DNA of 64,000 bases from Kocuria rosea subsp. polaris (GCF_001483755.1 NZ_LQBK01000006.1:124001-188000); one strand, 5' to 3'; positions 15,229 to 25,566 are shown, numbered from the stretch's first letter. Notes: generated by a model not told the origin, from the letters alone. Made by a program: numbers and translations.

Positions 15229-15326
15229 CGCCTCCCGCGCCCTTTCGCGCGCCGATCAGCCGACGCCGCCGGATCCCGGCCCTGGTGGACACCTCCGACA
15301 CCTACGGACCCACGGAAAGGCACCAC

Positions 15327-16220
15327 ATGCGATCGCAGCGCCTCCCCTTCCTCGCCCTGGCCACCACCCTCGGCCTCACCCTCACCGCCTGCGGCGGCTC
15401 CGCGGGGGAGTCCTCCGGCGAGGGCGTCCTCGCCGACGACAAGGTCACCATCGGTGTCGTGGGCACGGACCCGACCCACGACGCCCTCAAGCAGCTGGCC
15501 GAGGAGCAGGGCATCACCGTCGAGTACGTCGACTTCTCCGACTACAACCAGCCGAACCCCGCCAACGAGTCCGGCGACGTGGAGATGACCTGGTTCCAGC
15601 ACATCCCGTTCCTCGCCGACTACAACAACTCCGCGGGGGGCTCGATCACCCCCGTCGGCTCGACCTCGATCTACCCGCTGGGCCTGTACTCCAACCAGTA
15701 CGACTCCGTGGAGCAGTTCCAGGAGGGCGACGAGATCGCGGTGCCCAACGACGCCGTGAACCTCTCCCGCGCGCTGCTCGTGCTCGAGGCCGCCGGGCTG
15801 GTGGAGCTGACCTCCGACACCCTGATCCCCACCGAGCTCGACGTCGACACCGAGGCCTCGACGGTGACGGTCACCCCGGTCTCCGCGGAGCAGACGGTGC
15901 TCTCGCTCGACTCGGTGGCCGGCTCGGTCATCAACAACGACTTCCTCTCCCGGGCGGACATCGACCCGAAGTCCGCGCTCGCCCAGGACGACCCCGACGC
16001 CGAGGGCTCCCGCGCCTACGTCAACCTGTTCACCACGACCGAGGAGCTCGCCGACGACGAGACCCTCCGGCAGGTGGCCGACCTCTACCACGAGCAGCCC
16101 GTGCTCGACGCCGAGATGACGGAGACCAAGGACACCGCCGTGCCGCTGCAGCTGGAGCAGCAGGAGCTGCAGGAGCTGACGGAGCGCTACCAGCAGGAGC
16201 TCAAGGACCAGGAGCAGTGA
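15327..16220 (+). CDS. metQ: Methionine ABC transporter substrate-binding lipoprotein
   Basis: Binds methionine outside the membrane and delivers it to MetNI. ATG 15327 is preceded by GGAAAGG. The signal peptide ends in a lipobox (LTACGG), with the lipidated cysteine near residue 23 of 297. The mature protein shows the NlpA family landmarks VEYVDFSDYNQPNPA, WFQHIPFLADYN, YPLGLYSNQY and IAVPNDAVNLSRALLVLE. It is the first gene after the SAM-IV riboswitch and overlaps metN by four bases (GTGA). Confidence 0.94.
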   Translation: MRSQRLPFLALATTLGLTLTACGGSAGESSGEGVLADDKVTIGVVGTDPTHDALKQLAEEQGITVEYVDFSDYNQPNPANESGDVEMTWFQHIPFLADYNNSAGGSITPVGSTSIYPLGLYSNQYDSVEQFQEGDEIAVPNDAVNLSRALLVLEAAGLVELTSDTLIPTELDVDTEASTVTVTPVSAEQTVLSLDSVAGSVINNDFLSRADIDPKSALAQDDPDAEGSRAYVNLFTTTEELADDETLRQVADLYHEQPVLDAEMTETKDTAVPLQLEQQELQELTERYQQELKDQEQ

Positions 16221-17296
16221 GCGCGGCGGTCCCCACCGGGCCGTCCGCACCCGGGCGCCCGGACGAGGTGCTCGTGCGCTTCAGCAACGTCTCCAAGACC
16301 TTCCGCACCGGCTCGGGGCGGGCGGCGCGCGAGGTGGTGGCGGTCGACGACGTGAGCCTCGACGTCCGCCGCGGCGAGATCTTCGGTGTGATCGGCTACT
16401 CCGGGGCGGGCAAGTCCACCCTCGTGCGCCTGATCAACGGGCTCGAGCCCATCACCTCCGGCTCCCTGACCGTGGAGGGCTTCGAGGTGGCCGGCCGGCG
16501 CGAGACCGAGCTGGCGCCGGTGCGGCAGGAGATCGGCATGATCTTCCAGCAGTTCAACCTCTTCACCTCCCGGACCGTGGCCGGCAACGTCGAGTACCCG
16601 CTCAAGCGGGCCGGCTGGCCGAAGGAGAAGCGCCGGGCGCGGGTGGCCGAGCTGCTCGAGTTCGTGGGCCTGTCCGCGCGCGCCGGCAACTACCCGGAGC
16701 AGCTCTCCGGCGGGCAGAAGCAGCGCGTGGGCATCGCCCGCGCCCTGGCGACCAGCCCGAAGCTGCTCCTGGCCGACGAGTCGACGAGCGCCCTCGACCC
16801 GGAGACCACGCAGGAGGTGCTGCAGGTGCTGCAGCGGGTCAACCGGGAGCTGGGCATCACCATCGTGATCATCACCCACGAGATGGACGTGGTCCGGGCG
16901 ATCGCCGACCGCGTGGCCGTGATGCAGGACGGGAAGGTCGTGGAGCACGGCTCGACCGTGGACATCTTCGCCCGGCCCCGCACCGAGACCGCCCACCGCT
17001 TCGTCTCCTCCGTCCTGCACTCGGAGCCCGACGCCCGCGAGGTGGAGCGGCTGCGCCGCGCCCACCGCGGGCGCCTGGTGATCGTCGACGTCGGCGACGG
17101 CGTGGACATCGGCGGCGTGCTCTCCGACGGCGCCGCCCGCGGGGTCCGCTTCACCATCGCCTACGGCGGGATCAGCGTGCTCCAGGAGCAGTCCTTCGGG
17201 TCCCTGACCTTCGAGCTGACGGGCGAGGACACGGCCGTGCAGGCCGTGGTCGACGAGATGTCCCGCATCACGACCCTGAGAGAGGTGGCCGCGTGA
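16217..17296 (+). CDS. metN: Methionine ABC transporter ATP-binding protein
   Basis: ATPase of the methionine importer. GTG 16217 overlaps the metQ stop and gives 359 residues. Walker A (GYSGAGKST) is near residues 59-67, the signature LSGGQKQR near 162, Walker B (LLLADEST) near 184, and the H-loop in IITHEMD. The last 75 residues form the NIL/ACT-like domain that senses methionine and inhibits transport in E. coli MetN. The stop overlaps the metI start by four bases. Confidence 0.95.
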   Translation: MSAAVPTGPSAPGRPDEVLVRFSNVSKTFRTGSGRAAREVVAVDDVSLDVRRGEIFGVIGYSGAGKSTLVRLINGLEPITSGSLTVEGFEVAGRRETELAPVRQEIGMIFQQFNLFTSRTVAGNVEYPLKRAGWPKEKRRARVAELLEFVGLSARAGNYPEQLSGGQKQRVGIARALATSPKLLLADESTSALDPETTQEVLQVLQRVNRELGITIVIITHEMDVVRAIADRVAVMQDGKVVEHGSTVDIFARPRTETAHRFVSSVLHSEPDAREVERLRRAHRGRLVIVDVGDGVDIGGVLSDGAARGVRFTIAYGGISVLQEQSFGSLTFELTGEDTAVQAVVDEMSRITTLREVAA

Positions 17297-17952
17297 ACGA
17301 CTGGTCCGTCCTGGGACCCGAGCTGCTGGCCGCGCTCGGGGAGACCCTGTACATGGTGGCCGTCACGCTGCTGCTCGCCGGCCTGCTCGGGCTGCTCGTG
17401 GGCGTGGGCCTCTACGTCACCCGCCGCGGCAACATCCTGGAGAACCGCGCGGTCCACGAGGGCCTCAACCTCGTGGTGAACTTCGTCCGGCCGATCCCGT
17501 TCATCATCCTGCTGGCCGCGCTCGGACCGGTGACCCAGGACGTCGTCGGCACCCGGCTCGGGCCCAACGCGGCGATCTTCGCGATGACCATCGGCGCGAT
17601 GTTCGCCGTGGCGCGGATCGTCGAGCAGAACCTCATGAGCGTGGACCCCGGTGTCGTCGAGGCGGCCCGCTCGATGGGCGTCTCCCGCGGCAGGATCATC
17701 ACCACGGTGATCCTGCCCGAGGCGCTGGGGCCCCTGGTGCTCGGCTACACCTTCCTGGTCATCGGCATCACGGACATGTCCGCGATGGCCGGGGCCATCG
17801 GCGCCGGCGGCCTGGGCGACTTCGCCCTGCGGCTCGGCTACCAGCGGTTCAACGACGAGGTCACGTGGGCGGCGGTCGCCGTCATCGTGGTCCTGGTCCA
17901 GCTCGTGCAGGTGGTGGGCAACCGGCTGGCCCGCCGGATCCTGCGCCGCTGA
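17293..17952 (+). CDS. metI: Methionine ABC transporter permease
   Basis: Membrane channel of the MetNIQ importer. The 219-residue protein has five transmembrane segments. The EAA loop reads EAARSMGVSRGRIITTVILPEA, the contact site for MetN. GTG 17293 overlaps the metN stop. A 19-bp hairpin 24 bases after the gene closes the riboswitch-controlled operon. Confidence 0.95.
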   Translation: MNDWSVLGPELLAALGETLYMVAVTLLLAGLLGLLVGVGLYVTRRGNILENRAVHEGLNLVVNFVRPIPFIILLAALGPVTQDVVGTRLGPNAAIFAMTIGAMFAVARIVEQNLMSVDPGVVEAARSMGVSRGRIITTVILPEALGPLVLGYTFLVIGITDMSAMAGAIGAGGLGDFALRLGYQRFNDEVTWAAVAVIVVLVQLVQVVGNRLARRILRR

Positions 17953-17976
17953 GGCGGCCCCCGCCCGGGCACCCCG

Positions 17977-18019
17977 CGACGGCCGGTGCGTCTCCTCCCG
18001 GGAGGCGCACCGGCCGTCG
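17977..18019 (+). terminator. Terminator of the metQNI operon
   Basis: A 19-bp stem (CGACGGCCGGTGCG... with one G-U pair) around a five-base loop TCCCG, 24 bases after the metI stop codon. Confidence 0.8.
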
Positions 18020-18150
18020 TCGTGGACCGGTGCGCCTGCCACCCGCCGTCCAGGATGGTGGTGCAGACTGGTCCTCGCCGTGCCGCGCGCACGGCCCCGC
18101 CGTCCCCGGCGTCCGCCGGGGACCCTCGACGATCCCGGGAGGTCCGACGG

Positions 18151-19482
18151 ATGGGCGTCGTGCTGTTCCTCGTGGGCGTGCTGCTGGCCGCGGTCGCCAT
18201 CGCGGTCTCCATCGCCCTCCACGAGATCGGCCACCTGGTGCCGGCCAAGCTCTTCGGCGTGCGCGTCACGCAGTACATGGTCGGCTTCGGGCGCACCGTG
18301 TTCTCCCGCCGCCGGGGCGAGACGGAGTACGGGCTCAAGGCGGTCCCGCTGGGCGGCTACATCTCCATGGTGGGCATGTACCCGCCGGCGCGCGCGGGCG
18401 CCACGGCCCGGGCCTCGAGCACCGGCGTGTTCCAGCAGCTGGCGGCCGAGGCCCGCGGCGCCGCGGGCGGGCTCGCTCCCGGGGACGAGGAGCGCGCGTT
18501 CTACCGCCTGCCCGTGGGGAAGCGGATCGTGATCATGCTCGGCGGCCCGGTGATGAACCTGCTGCTCGGGGCCCTGTGCCTCGCCGTGCTGCTCTCCGGC
18601 TTCGGGACCGCCACGCCCACCACCACGGTCGCGTGGGTCTCCGAGTGCGTGGTGGCCGCCGAGCGCCAGGCCGCCGGGCAGACCGAGTGCCGCCCGGAGG
18701 ACCCCCAGGCCCCCGCGAACGCCGCCGGGCTGCGCCCCGGGGACGTCGTCACGGCCGTCGACGGCGCCCCGGTCGCCTCCTGGGACGAGCTCACCGGCCG
18801 CATCCGGGACCGGGCCGGGGAGCGGATCCCGGTGCTGGTCGAGCGGGACGGACGGACCGTGTCCACCGAGCTCACCCCGATCCTGTCGTCGCGTCCCGTG
18901 CTGGACGACTCCGGCGCCGCGGTGACCGGCGAGGACGGCGCCCCCCGCTACGAGCAGGTCGGCTTCATCGGGATCAGCCCGACCACCGAGCCCGTCCGGC
19001 AGCCGCTGAGCGCGGTGCCCCCGGCGGTGCTCGACGGCCTGCAGCAGATCGCCGGCGTCGTCCTGCACCTGCCGCAGCGGATCTACGAGGTCGCGGAGGC
19101 CGCGTTCTCCGACGCGCCGCGGGACCCGGACGGGCCGATCTCCGTGGTGGGGATCGGGCGGATCTCCGGGGAGATCGCCGCGCACGAGGAGATCACGCTG
19201 CGGGACAAGGCCGCCACCCTCGTGGGGCTCGTCGGCTCCGTGAACCTGGCGCTGTTCGTGTTCAACCTGCTCCCGCTGCTGCCGCTGGACGGCGGGCACG
19301 TCGCCGGGGCCCTGTGGGAGGGGCTGCGGCGTGGCGGCGCCCGGCTCCTCGGCCGGCGCGACCCCGGCCCGTTCGACCCGGCCCGGCTGCTGCCCGTGAC
19401 CTACGCGGTGGCCGTGCTGATGATCGGGATGTCCGTGCTGCTGGTCTACGCGGACATCGTCAAGCCCGTCCGGCTCTTCTGA
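18151..19482 (+). CDS. rseP: RseP-like site-2 protease (M50)
   Basis: Intramembrane zinc protease that cleaves anti-sigma factors or remnant signal peptides. The zinc motif HEIGH is near residue 25 in the first transmembrane segment. A PDZ domain follows around residues 195-280 ([19 protein letters not shown]), and the third zinc ligand lies in [16 protein letters not shown] near 380. Length is 443 residues. ATG 18151 follows GGGAGG. A basic insertion before the PDZ domain (residues 80-110) is usual in actinobacterial homologues. Its place between dxr and ispG is the conserved actinobacterial order. Confidence 0.93.
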   Translation: MGVVLFLVGVLLAAVAIAVSIALHEIGHLVPAKLFGVRVTQYMVGFGRTVFSRRRGETEYGLKAVPLGGYISMVGMYPPARAGATARASSTGVFQQLAAEARGAAGGLAPGDEERAFYRLPVGKRIVIMLGGPVMNLLLGALCLAVLLSGFGTATPTTTVAWVSECVVAAERQAAGQTECRPEDPQAPANAAGLRPGDVVTAVDGAPVASWDELTGRIRDRAGERIPVLVERDGRTVSTELTPILSSRPVLDDSGAAVTGEDGAPRYEQVGFIGISPTTEPVRQPLSAVPPAVLDGLQQIAGVVLHLPQRIYEVAEAAFSDAPRDPDGPISVVGIGRISGEIAAHEEITLRDKAATLVGLVGSVNLALFVFNLLPLLPLDGGHVAGALWEGLRRGGARLLGRRDPGPFDPARLLPVTYAVAVLMIGMSVLLVYADIVKPVRLF

Positions 19483-19582
19483 GCCCCGCCCCGGGACCCG
19501 GGAGCCCCGGGACCCGGCCGCCCGGCGTTCGGCCAGGGAGGAATTCCGCCCCGCGCGCCGGGGACCGCCCCGGAGCATGGGG

Positions 19583-19588
19583 CACAAT
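19583..19588 (+). promoter_or_regulatory. Possible ispG promoter -10 CACAAT
   Basis: CACAAT lies about 106 bases before the ispG start in a 211-base gap otherwise filled with CCCGGGA repeats. Weak match. Confidence 0.3.
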
Positions 19589-19693
19589 GGGAACCGGCGA
19601 CGGGCCCGGCGACCGGTCCCCGGCGCCACGACCCCAGAACCTGCCCTCGAACCCTGCTCCCGCAACCTGCTCCCGAAACCTCGGAGGAACTCC

Positions 19694-20860
19694 TTGACCC
19701 CGGTCAGCCTCGGCATGCCCGCCGCGCCCCAGCCCGTCCTGTCCCCGCGCCGGAAGACCCGGCAGATCCGGGTCGGGTCCGTGGGCGTCGGCTCCGACTC
19801 GCCGGTGAGCGTGCAGTCCATGACGACCACCCCCACCACGGACATCAACGCCACCCTGCAGCAGATCGCCGAGCTCAACGCCACCGGCTGCGACATCGTC
19901 CGAGTGGCCTGCCCGTCCCAGGACGACGCCGACGCCCTGCCGATCATCGCCATGAAGTCCCCGATCCCGGTGATCGCCGACATCCACTTCCAGCCGAAGT
20001 ACGTCTACGCCGCCATCGAGGCCGGCTGCGCGGCCGTGCGCGTGAACCCCGGCAACATCCGCAAGTTCGACGACCAGGTCGGTCAGATCGCCCGCGAGGC
20101 CAAGGCCGCCGGGGTGTCCATCCGGATCGGCGTGAACGCGGGCTCGCTCGACCAGCGGATCATGGACAAGTACGGCAAGGCCACCCCGGAGGCGCTCGTG
20201 GAGTCCGCGGTGTGGGAGGCGTCCCTGTTCGAGGAGCACGACTTCCACGACTTCAAGATCTCCGTGAAGCACAACGACCCCGTCACCATGGTCCGGGCCT
20301 ACCAGCTGCTCGCCGAGCGCGGGGACTGGCCCCTGCACCTCGGCGTGACCGAGGCCGGCCCCGCCTTCCAGGGCACCGTCAAGTCCGCCACCGCCTTCGG
20401 CGCCCTGCTCTCCCAGGGCATCGGCGACACGATCCGGGTCTCGCTCTCGGCGCCGCCGGTCGAGGAGGTCAAGGTCGGCAACCAGATCCTGCAGTCCCTG
20501 GGCCTGCGCCCGCGCAAGCTCGAGATCGTCTCCTGCCCCTCGTGCGGCCGCGCGCAGGTGGACGTCTACACCCTCGCCGACGAGGTGACGGCCGGCCTCG
20601 AGGGGCTCACCGTCCCGCTGCGGGTCGCCGTGATGGGCTGTGTCGTCAACGGCCCGGGCGAGGCCCGCGAGGCCGACCTCGGCGTGGCCTCCGGCAACGG
20701 CAAGGGCCAGATCTTCGTCAAGGGCGAGGTCGTGAAGACCGTCCCCGAGGACCGGATCGTGGAGACCCTGATCGAGGAGGCCAACCGCATCGCCGCCGAG
20801 ATGGACACGGACGAGAACGGGGAGAGCACCGCGGGCAGCCCCGTCGTGAGCGTCGGCTGA
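19694..20860 (+). CDS. ispG: 4-hydroxy-3-methylbut-2-enyl diphosphate synthase (flavodoxin)
   Basis: Converts MEcPP to HMBPP in the MEP pathway using a [4Fe-4S] cluster. TTG 19694 is chosen because CGGAGGA lies six bases upstream; it gives 388 residues, normal for the family. Landmarks are [14 protein letters not shown] near the N-terminus, RVNPGNIR, and cluster cysteines in [11 protein letters not shown] and in [10 protein letters not shown]. It works with dxr upstream in the same pathway. Confidence 0.95.
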   Translation: MTPVSLGMPAAPQPVLSPRRKTRQIRVGSVGVGSDSPVSVQSMTTTPTTDINATLQQIAELNATGCDIVRVACPSQDDADALPIIAMKSPIPVIADIHFQPKYVYAAIEAGCAAVRVNPGNIRKFDDQVGQIAREAKAAGVSIRIGVNAGSLDQRIMDKYGKATPEALVESAVWEASLFEEHDFHDFKISVKHNDPVTMVRAYQLLAERGDWPLHLGVTEAGPAFQGTVKSATAFGALLSQGIGDTIRVSLSAPPVEEVKVGNQILQSLGLRPRKLEIVSCPSCGRAQVDVYTLADEVTAGLEGLTVPLRVAVMGCVVNGPGEAREADLGVASGNGKGQIFVKGEVVKTVPEDRIVETLIEEANRIAAEMDTDENGESTAGSPVVSVG

Positions 20861-20878
20861 CGGGCCGGTGACGGGCGG

Positions 20879-21733
20879 TTGAGGACGCAGCGGAGGACGG
20901 CGCCGCGGCTGGTGCCGGCGGGGGAGGTCGATCCGGCCCAGCTGGACCGGCTGCTCGGTGCGGACCCCGTCGCGCACGCGTTCGTGGCCGCCCACGTGGA
21001 GTCCTGCCGCGGCGCCGAGGGCTCGCGGATCCCGCCCGTGGTGGGCACCGCCGGGCCGGACGGGGAGCTGACCGGTGCCTGCTGGGTGGGCACGAATGTG
21101 GTGCCCGTGGCCCTCGACGCCCAGGGGCTGGACCTCGTGGGCGGGCACCTGCGGCGCGGCGGGTCCCGGCACGCCTCGCTGTTCGGGCCCGCCGAGCTCG
21201 TGCTCGGTCTGTGGGCCCGGGTGGAGCGCTCCTGGCCCCGGCCCTTCGACGTGCGCCCCGTCCAGCCCCTGCTGGCGATCGACCGGGACCCGCTGCCCGT
21301 CCCGCACCCCGGTGTCCGCGTCGCCGGCCCCGAGGACCTCCCCGCCGTGCTCCCGGCGAGCGCCGCCATGTTCGAGGAGGAGGTCGGCTACTCCCCGTAC
21401 ACGGGCGGTGACCGCGGATACCGGGACCGGGTCTCCGCGCTCGTCGGGGCGGGGCGCTGCCTCGTGCTCACCGACGACGGCGGCCGCGTGGTGTTCAAGG
21501 CCGACCTCGGCTCGGTGGTGCGCGGGGTGGCGCAGGTGCAGGGCGTGTGGGTCGACCCGGCGCACCGCGGCCGGGGGCTGGCGGCGCCCTGCATGGCCGC
21601 CGCCGTGCGCCTGGCCCGCCTGCGCACCCCCGTGGTCAGCCTCTACGTCAACGACTACAACGTCCGGGCCCTCGCCACCTACCGGCGGGTCGGCTTCGAG
21701 CGCGTCGGGACCTTCGCCACCGTGCTGCTCTGA
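20879..21733 (+). CDS. GNAT acetyltransferase with N-terminal DUF4081 domain
   Basis: A 284-residue protein starting at TTG 20879, 18 bases after ispG, so probably co-transcribed. The C-terminal half is a GNAT fold: VQGVWVDPAHRGRGLAAPCM (acetyl-CoA loop, near 220-240), VSLYVNDYNVRALATYRRVGF at the end. The N-terminal half begins with DRLLGADPVAHAFVAAHVE, matching the DUF4081 region found in actinobacterial GNAT proteins next to ispG. Substrate unknown. Start choice is uncertain because no strong ribosome-binding site is visible. Confidence 0.8.
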   Translation: MRTQRRTAPRLVPAGEVDPAQLDRLLGADPVAHAFVAAHVESCRGAEGSRIPPVVGTAGPDGELTGACWVGTNVVPVALDAQGLDLVGGHLRRGGSRHASLFGPAELVLGLWARVERSWPRPFDVRPVQPLLAIDRDPLPVPHPGVRVAGPEDLPAVLPASAAMFEEEVGYSPYTGGDRGYRDRVSALVGAGRCLVLTDDGGRVVFKADLGSVVRGVAQVQGVWVDPAHRGRGLAAPCMAAAVRLARLRTPVVSLYVNDYNVRALATYRRVGFERVGTFATVLL

Positions 21734-21880
21734 GCCGCCGGGCCGGCCGATCCCGGCGCGGCGCGCCGGGCCGGGGGTGTAGATTTGACCGGAATCCGCG
21801 GCGCCGTCGGCGCCGCCCACCCTCATGACGCCCGGGCCCGGACGCACCTCGCCGCGCTCCCCGGGAGAAACGGAGCCCAC

Positions 21881-23680
21881 GTGGCGCTGCGCCTCTCCTC
21901 CCTGTTCCTGCGGACCCTCCGCGAAGACCCCGTCGACGCCGAGGTGGACAGCCACAAGCTGCTCGTGCGCGCCGGGTACATCCGCCGTGCCGCGCCCGGC
22001 ATCTACACCTGGCTGCCGATGGGCCTGCGGGTGCTCGGGAAGGTCGAGCAGGTGGTGCGCGAGGAGATGGGCGCGATCGGGGCCCAGGAGGTGCACTTCC
22101 CGGCGCTGCTGCCGCGGGAGCCCTACGAGGTCACCAACCGGTGGACGGAGTACGGCGAGAACCTCTTCCGCCTCAAGGACCGCAAGGAGGCCGACTACCT
22201 CCTCGCGCCCACGCACGAGGAGATGTTCACGCTGCTCGTGAAGGACCTGTACTCCTCGTACAAGGACCTCCCCGTCACCCTCTACCAGATCCAGGCGAAG
22301 TACCGGGACGAGGCCCGCCCCCGCGCCGGCCTGCTGCGCGGGCGCGAGTTCGTGATGAAGGACTCCTACTCCTTCGACGTCGACGACGCCGGGCTCGACG
22401 AGTCCTACACCCGGCACCGCGAGGCCTACGTCCGGATCTTCGAGCGCCTCGGCCTGCCCGTGGTCGCCGTCTCGGCCCAGTCCGGGGCGATGGGCGGGTC
22501 CCGCTCCGAGGAGTTCCTGCACCCCACGGTCATCGGCGAGGACACGTTCGTGCGCTCGCCCGGCGGCTACGCCGCCAACGTCGAGGCGGTGACCACCGTG
22601 GTGCCCGAGGAGCGCGACCCCGCCGAGGCCCCCGAGGCCCGGGTGCTCGAGACCCCGAACAGCCCCACGATCGACACGCTCGTGGAGCGCTCGAACGAGC
22701 TGCACCCGCGCGCCGAGGGCGCCTGGACCGCCGCCGACACGCTCAAGAACGTCGTGCTGGCCGTCATCCTGCCCGACGGCGAGCGCCGTCTCGTGGCGGT
22801 CGGGCTGCCCGGGGACCGCGCGGTGGACCTCAAGCGCATCGAGGCCGGCATCGGCGCCGCCCTGGACGTCTCCGGGGAGCTGCTGGTGGAGCAGGCCGGC
22901 GACGACGACCTGCGCGCCTGCCCGCTGCTGGTCAAGGGCTACATCGGTCCGGGCCTGTCCCTCGACCAGGCCGTGCTCGGCGAGAAGTCCGCGACCGGCA
23001 TCCCCTTCTTCGTGGACCCGCGCGTGGTCCGCGGCACCCGCTGGGTCACCGGGGCGAACGTGGCCGGCCAGCACGTCTACGACCTCACGGCCGGGCGCGA
23101 CTTCGCCTGGGACGGCGTCCTGGAGTGCGCCGAGGTCCGGGCGGGCGACCCCGCGCCGGACGGCTCCGGCCCGCTCGAGGCGGCGCGCGGCATCGAGATG
23201 GGCCACATCTTCCAGCTCGGCCGCAAGTACGCGGAGGCGCTGGGGCTGAAGGTCCTGGACCGCAACGGCAAGCTCGTCACCGTGACGATGGGCTCCTACG
23301 GGATCGGCGTCACCCGGGCGGTGGCGGCCCTGGCCGAGGCCTACCACGACGACAAGGGCCTGATCTGGCCCCGCCAGGTCGCCCCGGCGGACGTCCACGT
23401 GGTCGCCACCGGCAAGGGCCCCGAGGTGCTCGAGGAGGCCGAGAAGGTCGTGGCCGAGCTCGAGGCGGAGGGACTCGAGGTGCTCTTCGACGACCGGCCC
23501 AAGGTCTCCCCGGGCGTGAAGTTCGGCGACGCCGAGCTGCTCGGCGTGCCCACCGTGCTCGTGGTCGGCCGGGGCCTCAAGGACGGCGTCCTCGAGCTCA
23601 AGGACCGCGCGAGCGGGTCCAGCGAGGACGTGGCCCGCGACGGCGTCGCCGCGGTGGTCGCCGCAGCCGTGCGCGGCTGA
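21881..23680 (+). CDS. proS: Prolyl-tRNA synthetase, bacterial type
   Basis: Charges tRNA-Pro. The 599-residue class II enzyme has motif 2 in [20 protein letters not shown] (near 143-162), motif 3 in [20 protein letters not shown], and an inserted editing domain between them (residues about 235-410). The C-terminal anticodon-binding domain ends in [11 protein letters not shown] 21881 is chosen for agreement with the family start ([16 protein letters not shown]) and the GGAGAAACGGAG upstream. A -10-like TAGATT at 21780-21785 would give a leader of about 90 bases. Confidence 0.95.
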   Translation: MALRLSSLFLRTLREDPVDAEVDSHKLLVRAGYIRRAAPGIYTWLPMGLRVLGKVEQVVREEMGAIGAQEVHFPALLPREPYEVTNRWTEYGENLFRLKDRKEADYLLAPTHEEMFTLLVKDLYSSYKDLPVTLYQIQAKYRDEARPRAGLLRGREFVMKDSYSFDVDDAGLDESYTRHREAYVRIFERLGLPVVAVSAQSGAMGGSRSEEFLHPTVIGEDTFVRSPGGYAANVEAVTTVVPEERDPAEAPEARVLETPNSPTIDTLVERSNELHPRAEGAWTAADTLKNVVLAVILPDGERRLVAVGLPGDRAVDLKRIEAGIGAALDVSGELLVEQAGDDDLRACPLLVKGYIGPGLSLDQAVLGEKSATGIPFFVDPRVVRGTRWVTGANVAGQHVYDLTAGRDFAWDGVLECAEVRAGDPAPDGSGPLEAARGIEMGHIFQLGRKYAEALGLKVLDRNGKLVTVTMGSYGIGVTRAVAALAEAYHDDKGLIWPRQVAPADVHVVATGKGPEVLEEAEKVVAELEAEGLEVLFDDRPKVSPGVKFGDAELLGVPTVLVVGRGLKDGVLELKDRASGSSEDVARDGVAAVVAAAVRG

Positions 23681-23684
23681 GCCC

Positions 23685-24497
23685 GTGCACGGGCTCGGCG
23701 CCTGGCTCGGGCCCTCGGGCCTGGAGCAGATGGACCCCGGCGTCGTCGCCCTGCTGGTGGCCGCCGGACTCGCCGCGGGCTTCGTGGACGCCGTCGTCGG
23801 CGGCGGAGGGCTGCTGCAGCTGCCCGTGGTCCTGATGGTCCCGGGGATCAGCCCGGTCCAGGCCCTGGCCACCAACAAGATGGGCTCCGTGTTCGGCACG
23901 GCGACGAGCGCGGTGACGTTCTACCGCCGCACGTCCCCCGACCTGCGCACGGCCCTGCCCATGGCCGGCGTCGCCCTGGTCGGCAGCTTCGGCGGGGCGG
24001 CGCTCGCCGCGTCCCTGCCGGAGGAGGTGTTCCGGCCCATCATCCTCGCCGCGCTCGTGGCCGTGCTCCTCTTCACCGTGGCGCGGCCGACCGTCGGGCA
24101 GCTCACCGAGCTGCGCCACAGCGGGGCGCGGCACTACGGCACCGCGATGGTCATCGGCACCGTGATCGGCTTCTACGACGGCGTGATGGGCCCGGGCACC
24201 GGATCGTTCCTGGTCATCGCCATGATCACGCTGCTGGGCTACAGCTTCCTGGCCGCGAGCGCCAAGGCCAAGATCGTCAACCTCGCCACCAACGTGGGCG
24301 CCCTCGTCTTCTTCTTCGGCCACGGCTCCGTGCTGTGGGGCCTGGGCCTCGTCCTGGGGCTGTCCAACATGCTCGGCGGCTACCTCGGGGCGCGCACCGC
24401 CGTGGCCCGCGGCAGCCGCTTCATCCGGGTCGTGTTCCTGACCGTGGTCTCGCTGCTGATCCTCAAGCTGGGCGTCGACGTCCTGCGCGGGGCCTGA
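23685..24497 (+). CDS. TSUP (TauE/SafE) family membrane exporter
   Basis: A 270-residue membrane protein with about eight hydrophobic segments. The family signature is AAGLAAGFVDAVVGGGGLLQ at residues 23-42, repeated in degenerate form at VIGFYDGVMGPGTGSFLV. TSUP proteins export sulfite, sulfoacetate or related organosulfonates; the substrate here is not known. The start used is GTG 23685, four bases after proS; ATG 23730 is an alternative that begins just before the first helix. Confidence 0.88.
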   Translation: MHGLGAWLGPSGLEQMDPGVVALLVAAGLAAGFVDAVVGGGGLLQLPVVLMVPGISPVQALATNKMGSVFGTATSAVTFYRRTSPDLRTALPMAGVALVGSFGGAALAASLPEEVFRPIILAALVAVLLFTVARPTVGQLTELRHSGARHYGTAMVIGTVIGFYDGVMGPGTGSFLVIAMITLLGYSFLAASAKAKIVNLATNVGALVFFFGHGSVLWGLGLVLGLSNMLGGYLGARTAVARGSRFIRVVFLTVVSLLILKLGVDVLRGA

Positions 24498-24519
24498 GCG
24501 GCCCCGACGGTCCGCGCGC

Positions 24520-25470
24520 TCACGGCGGGCCGGGGTCGCGCAGCACCCCGGGCAGGGCCTCCACGTCCCCGGTGAGCTCGGCCTGCAGCCCGGTGGCGCG
24601 CTCGAGCGCCACGAGCGCCCAGCACCGCGTGCCGGCGTCCCCCCGGGCGAGCACGTGCGCGGCGGCCTCCTGCACGTCCCGGACCGCGGTCTCCGCGACG
24701 CGGCCGGGGTGCGCCCGCAGGTCGCCGGGGAGCACGTAGGCGCCCGCGGGCAGCCCCGGGTCGGCCGCGAGCACCTGCCGGGCGGCGGGGAGCTCGAGCA
24801 GGTCCTCGACGTCCTCCCGGCCCCGGGCCGGGAGCCCGTCGGGGACGGAGCCGCCGGCGGAGGCGCCGGTGCGGGCGGCCAGCGCCTCGAAGGCGTAGCC
24901 GGCCCGGTCCAGCGCCGACCACAGGACGGCGCCCGGTGCGCTCGGGGCGCCGGGCGCGGGTGCCGCGGCCGCGTCGCACAGCGCGCCGCCGTCCGGGGCC
25001 GGGGGCCCGGGGCCGTCCAGCTGCCGGGCCGCCGTGGCGCGCGAGACCGCCGCGGCGCCGAGCACCCGCGCCAGGGCGGGGTCCTCGGCCGTCAGGGCGT
25101 CCCGGGCCAGGGCCGTCGCCGTCGTGCGCAGCGCGGTGGACGCCGTGCCGTCCGCGGCCACGACGTCCGCGGGGGACGGGCGCCGCGCCCGGGCGGCGGC
25201 GCCCGTGCGGTCGTCGGGCGCGGGGCCGAGGGCCTCGAGCTGCCGGGCCAGGTCCGCGCGCACGCCCTCCCGCCGGCCGGCGGGCACCGGCCCGGGGGAG
25301 GGGACCGCGAGCACGGCCCGGGTGCGCAGCCACGCGTCGGCGCGCGCGACCTCGTCCGGGGGCACCGGGCGGGCGGACTCCAGCCACCACGCCCCGGCGC
25401 CGCCGGTCACGAGCAGGACGCCCAGCAGCAGCGGGAGCACCCGGGAAGCGGTCGTGCGCGGATCGGTCAC
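24520..25470 (-). CDS. DUF4439 (ferritin-like fold) exported protein
   Basis: A 316-residue protein transcribed away from rimP. GTG 25470 is chosen because AGGAG lies eight bases upstream. One hydrophobic segment (VLPLLLGVLLVTGGAGAWWL) anchors or exports it. The rest is Ala/Arg-rich helix. The C-terminal half, with LWSALDRAGYAFEALAAR and CWALVALERATGLQAEL, corresponds to the DUF4439 ferritin-like domain often found next to rimP in actinobacteria. I do not see the full di-iron ligand set of true ferritins. Function unknown. Divergent -10-like sequences near 25513-25524 serve it and rimP. Confidence 0.7.
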   Translation of the reverse strand: MTDPRTTASRVLPLLLGVLLVTGGAGAWWLESARPVPPDEVARADAWLRTRAVLAVPSPGPVPAGRREGVRADLARQLEALGPAPDDRTGAAARARRPSPADVVAADGTASTALRTTATALARDALTAEDPALARVLGAAAVSRATAARQLDGPGPPAPDGGALCDAAAAPAPGAPSAPGAVLWSALDRAGYAFEALAARTGASAGGSVPDGLPARGREDVEDLLELPAARQVLAADPGLPAGAYVLPGDLRAHPGRVAETAVRDVQEAAAHVLARGDAGTRCWALVALERATGLQAELTGDVEALPGVLRDPGPP

Positions 25471-25510
25471 CGGACGGCTCCTGGGGGACGGGCACGGGAG
25501 AGGGGGCGGG

Positions 25511-25524
25511 TTCATCATAGGATC
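25511..25524. promoter_or_regulatory. Divergent -10 region for the DUF4439 gene and rimP
   Basis: TCATCATAGGAT contains TATGAT on the minus strand and TAGGAT on the plus strand, overlapping each other. Both are reasonable -10 hexamers, so the two polymerases would compete for the same segment. Confidence 0.4.
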
Positions 25525-25566
25525 TCCAGGACCGACCCCGCCGTCCCGACAGCACGAGGAGACCCC

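Noticed and set aside
15229-15326. Classic rho-independent terminator as riboswitch expression platform
   Set aside because: GC hairpins are present but none is followed by a U-tract, and none clearly competes with P1, so I do not call a terminator.
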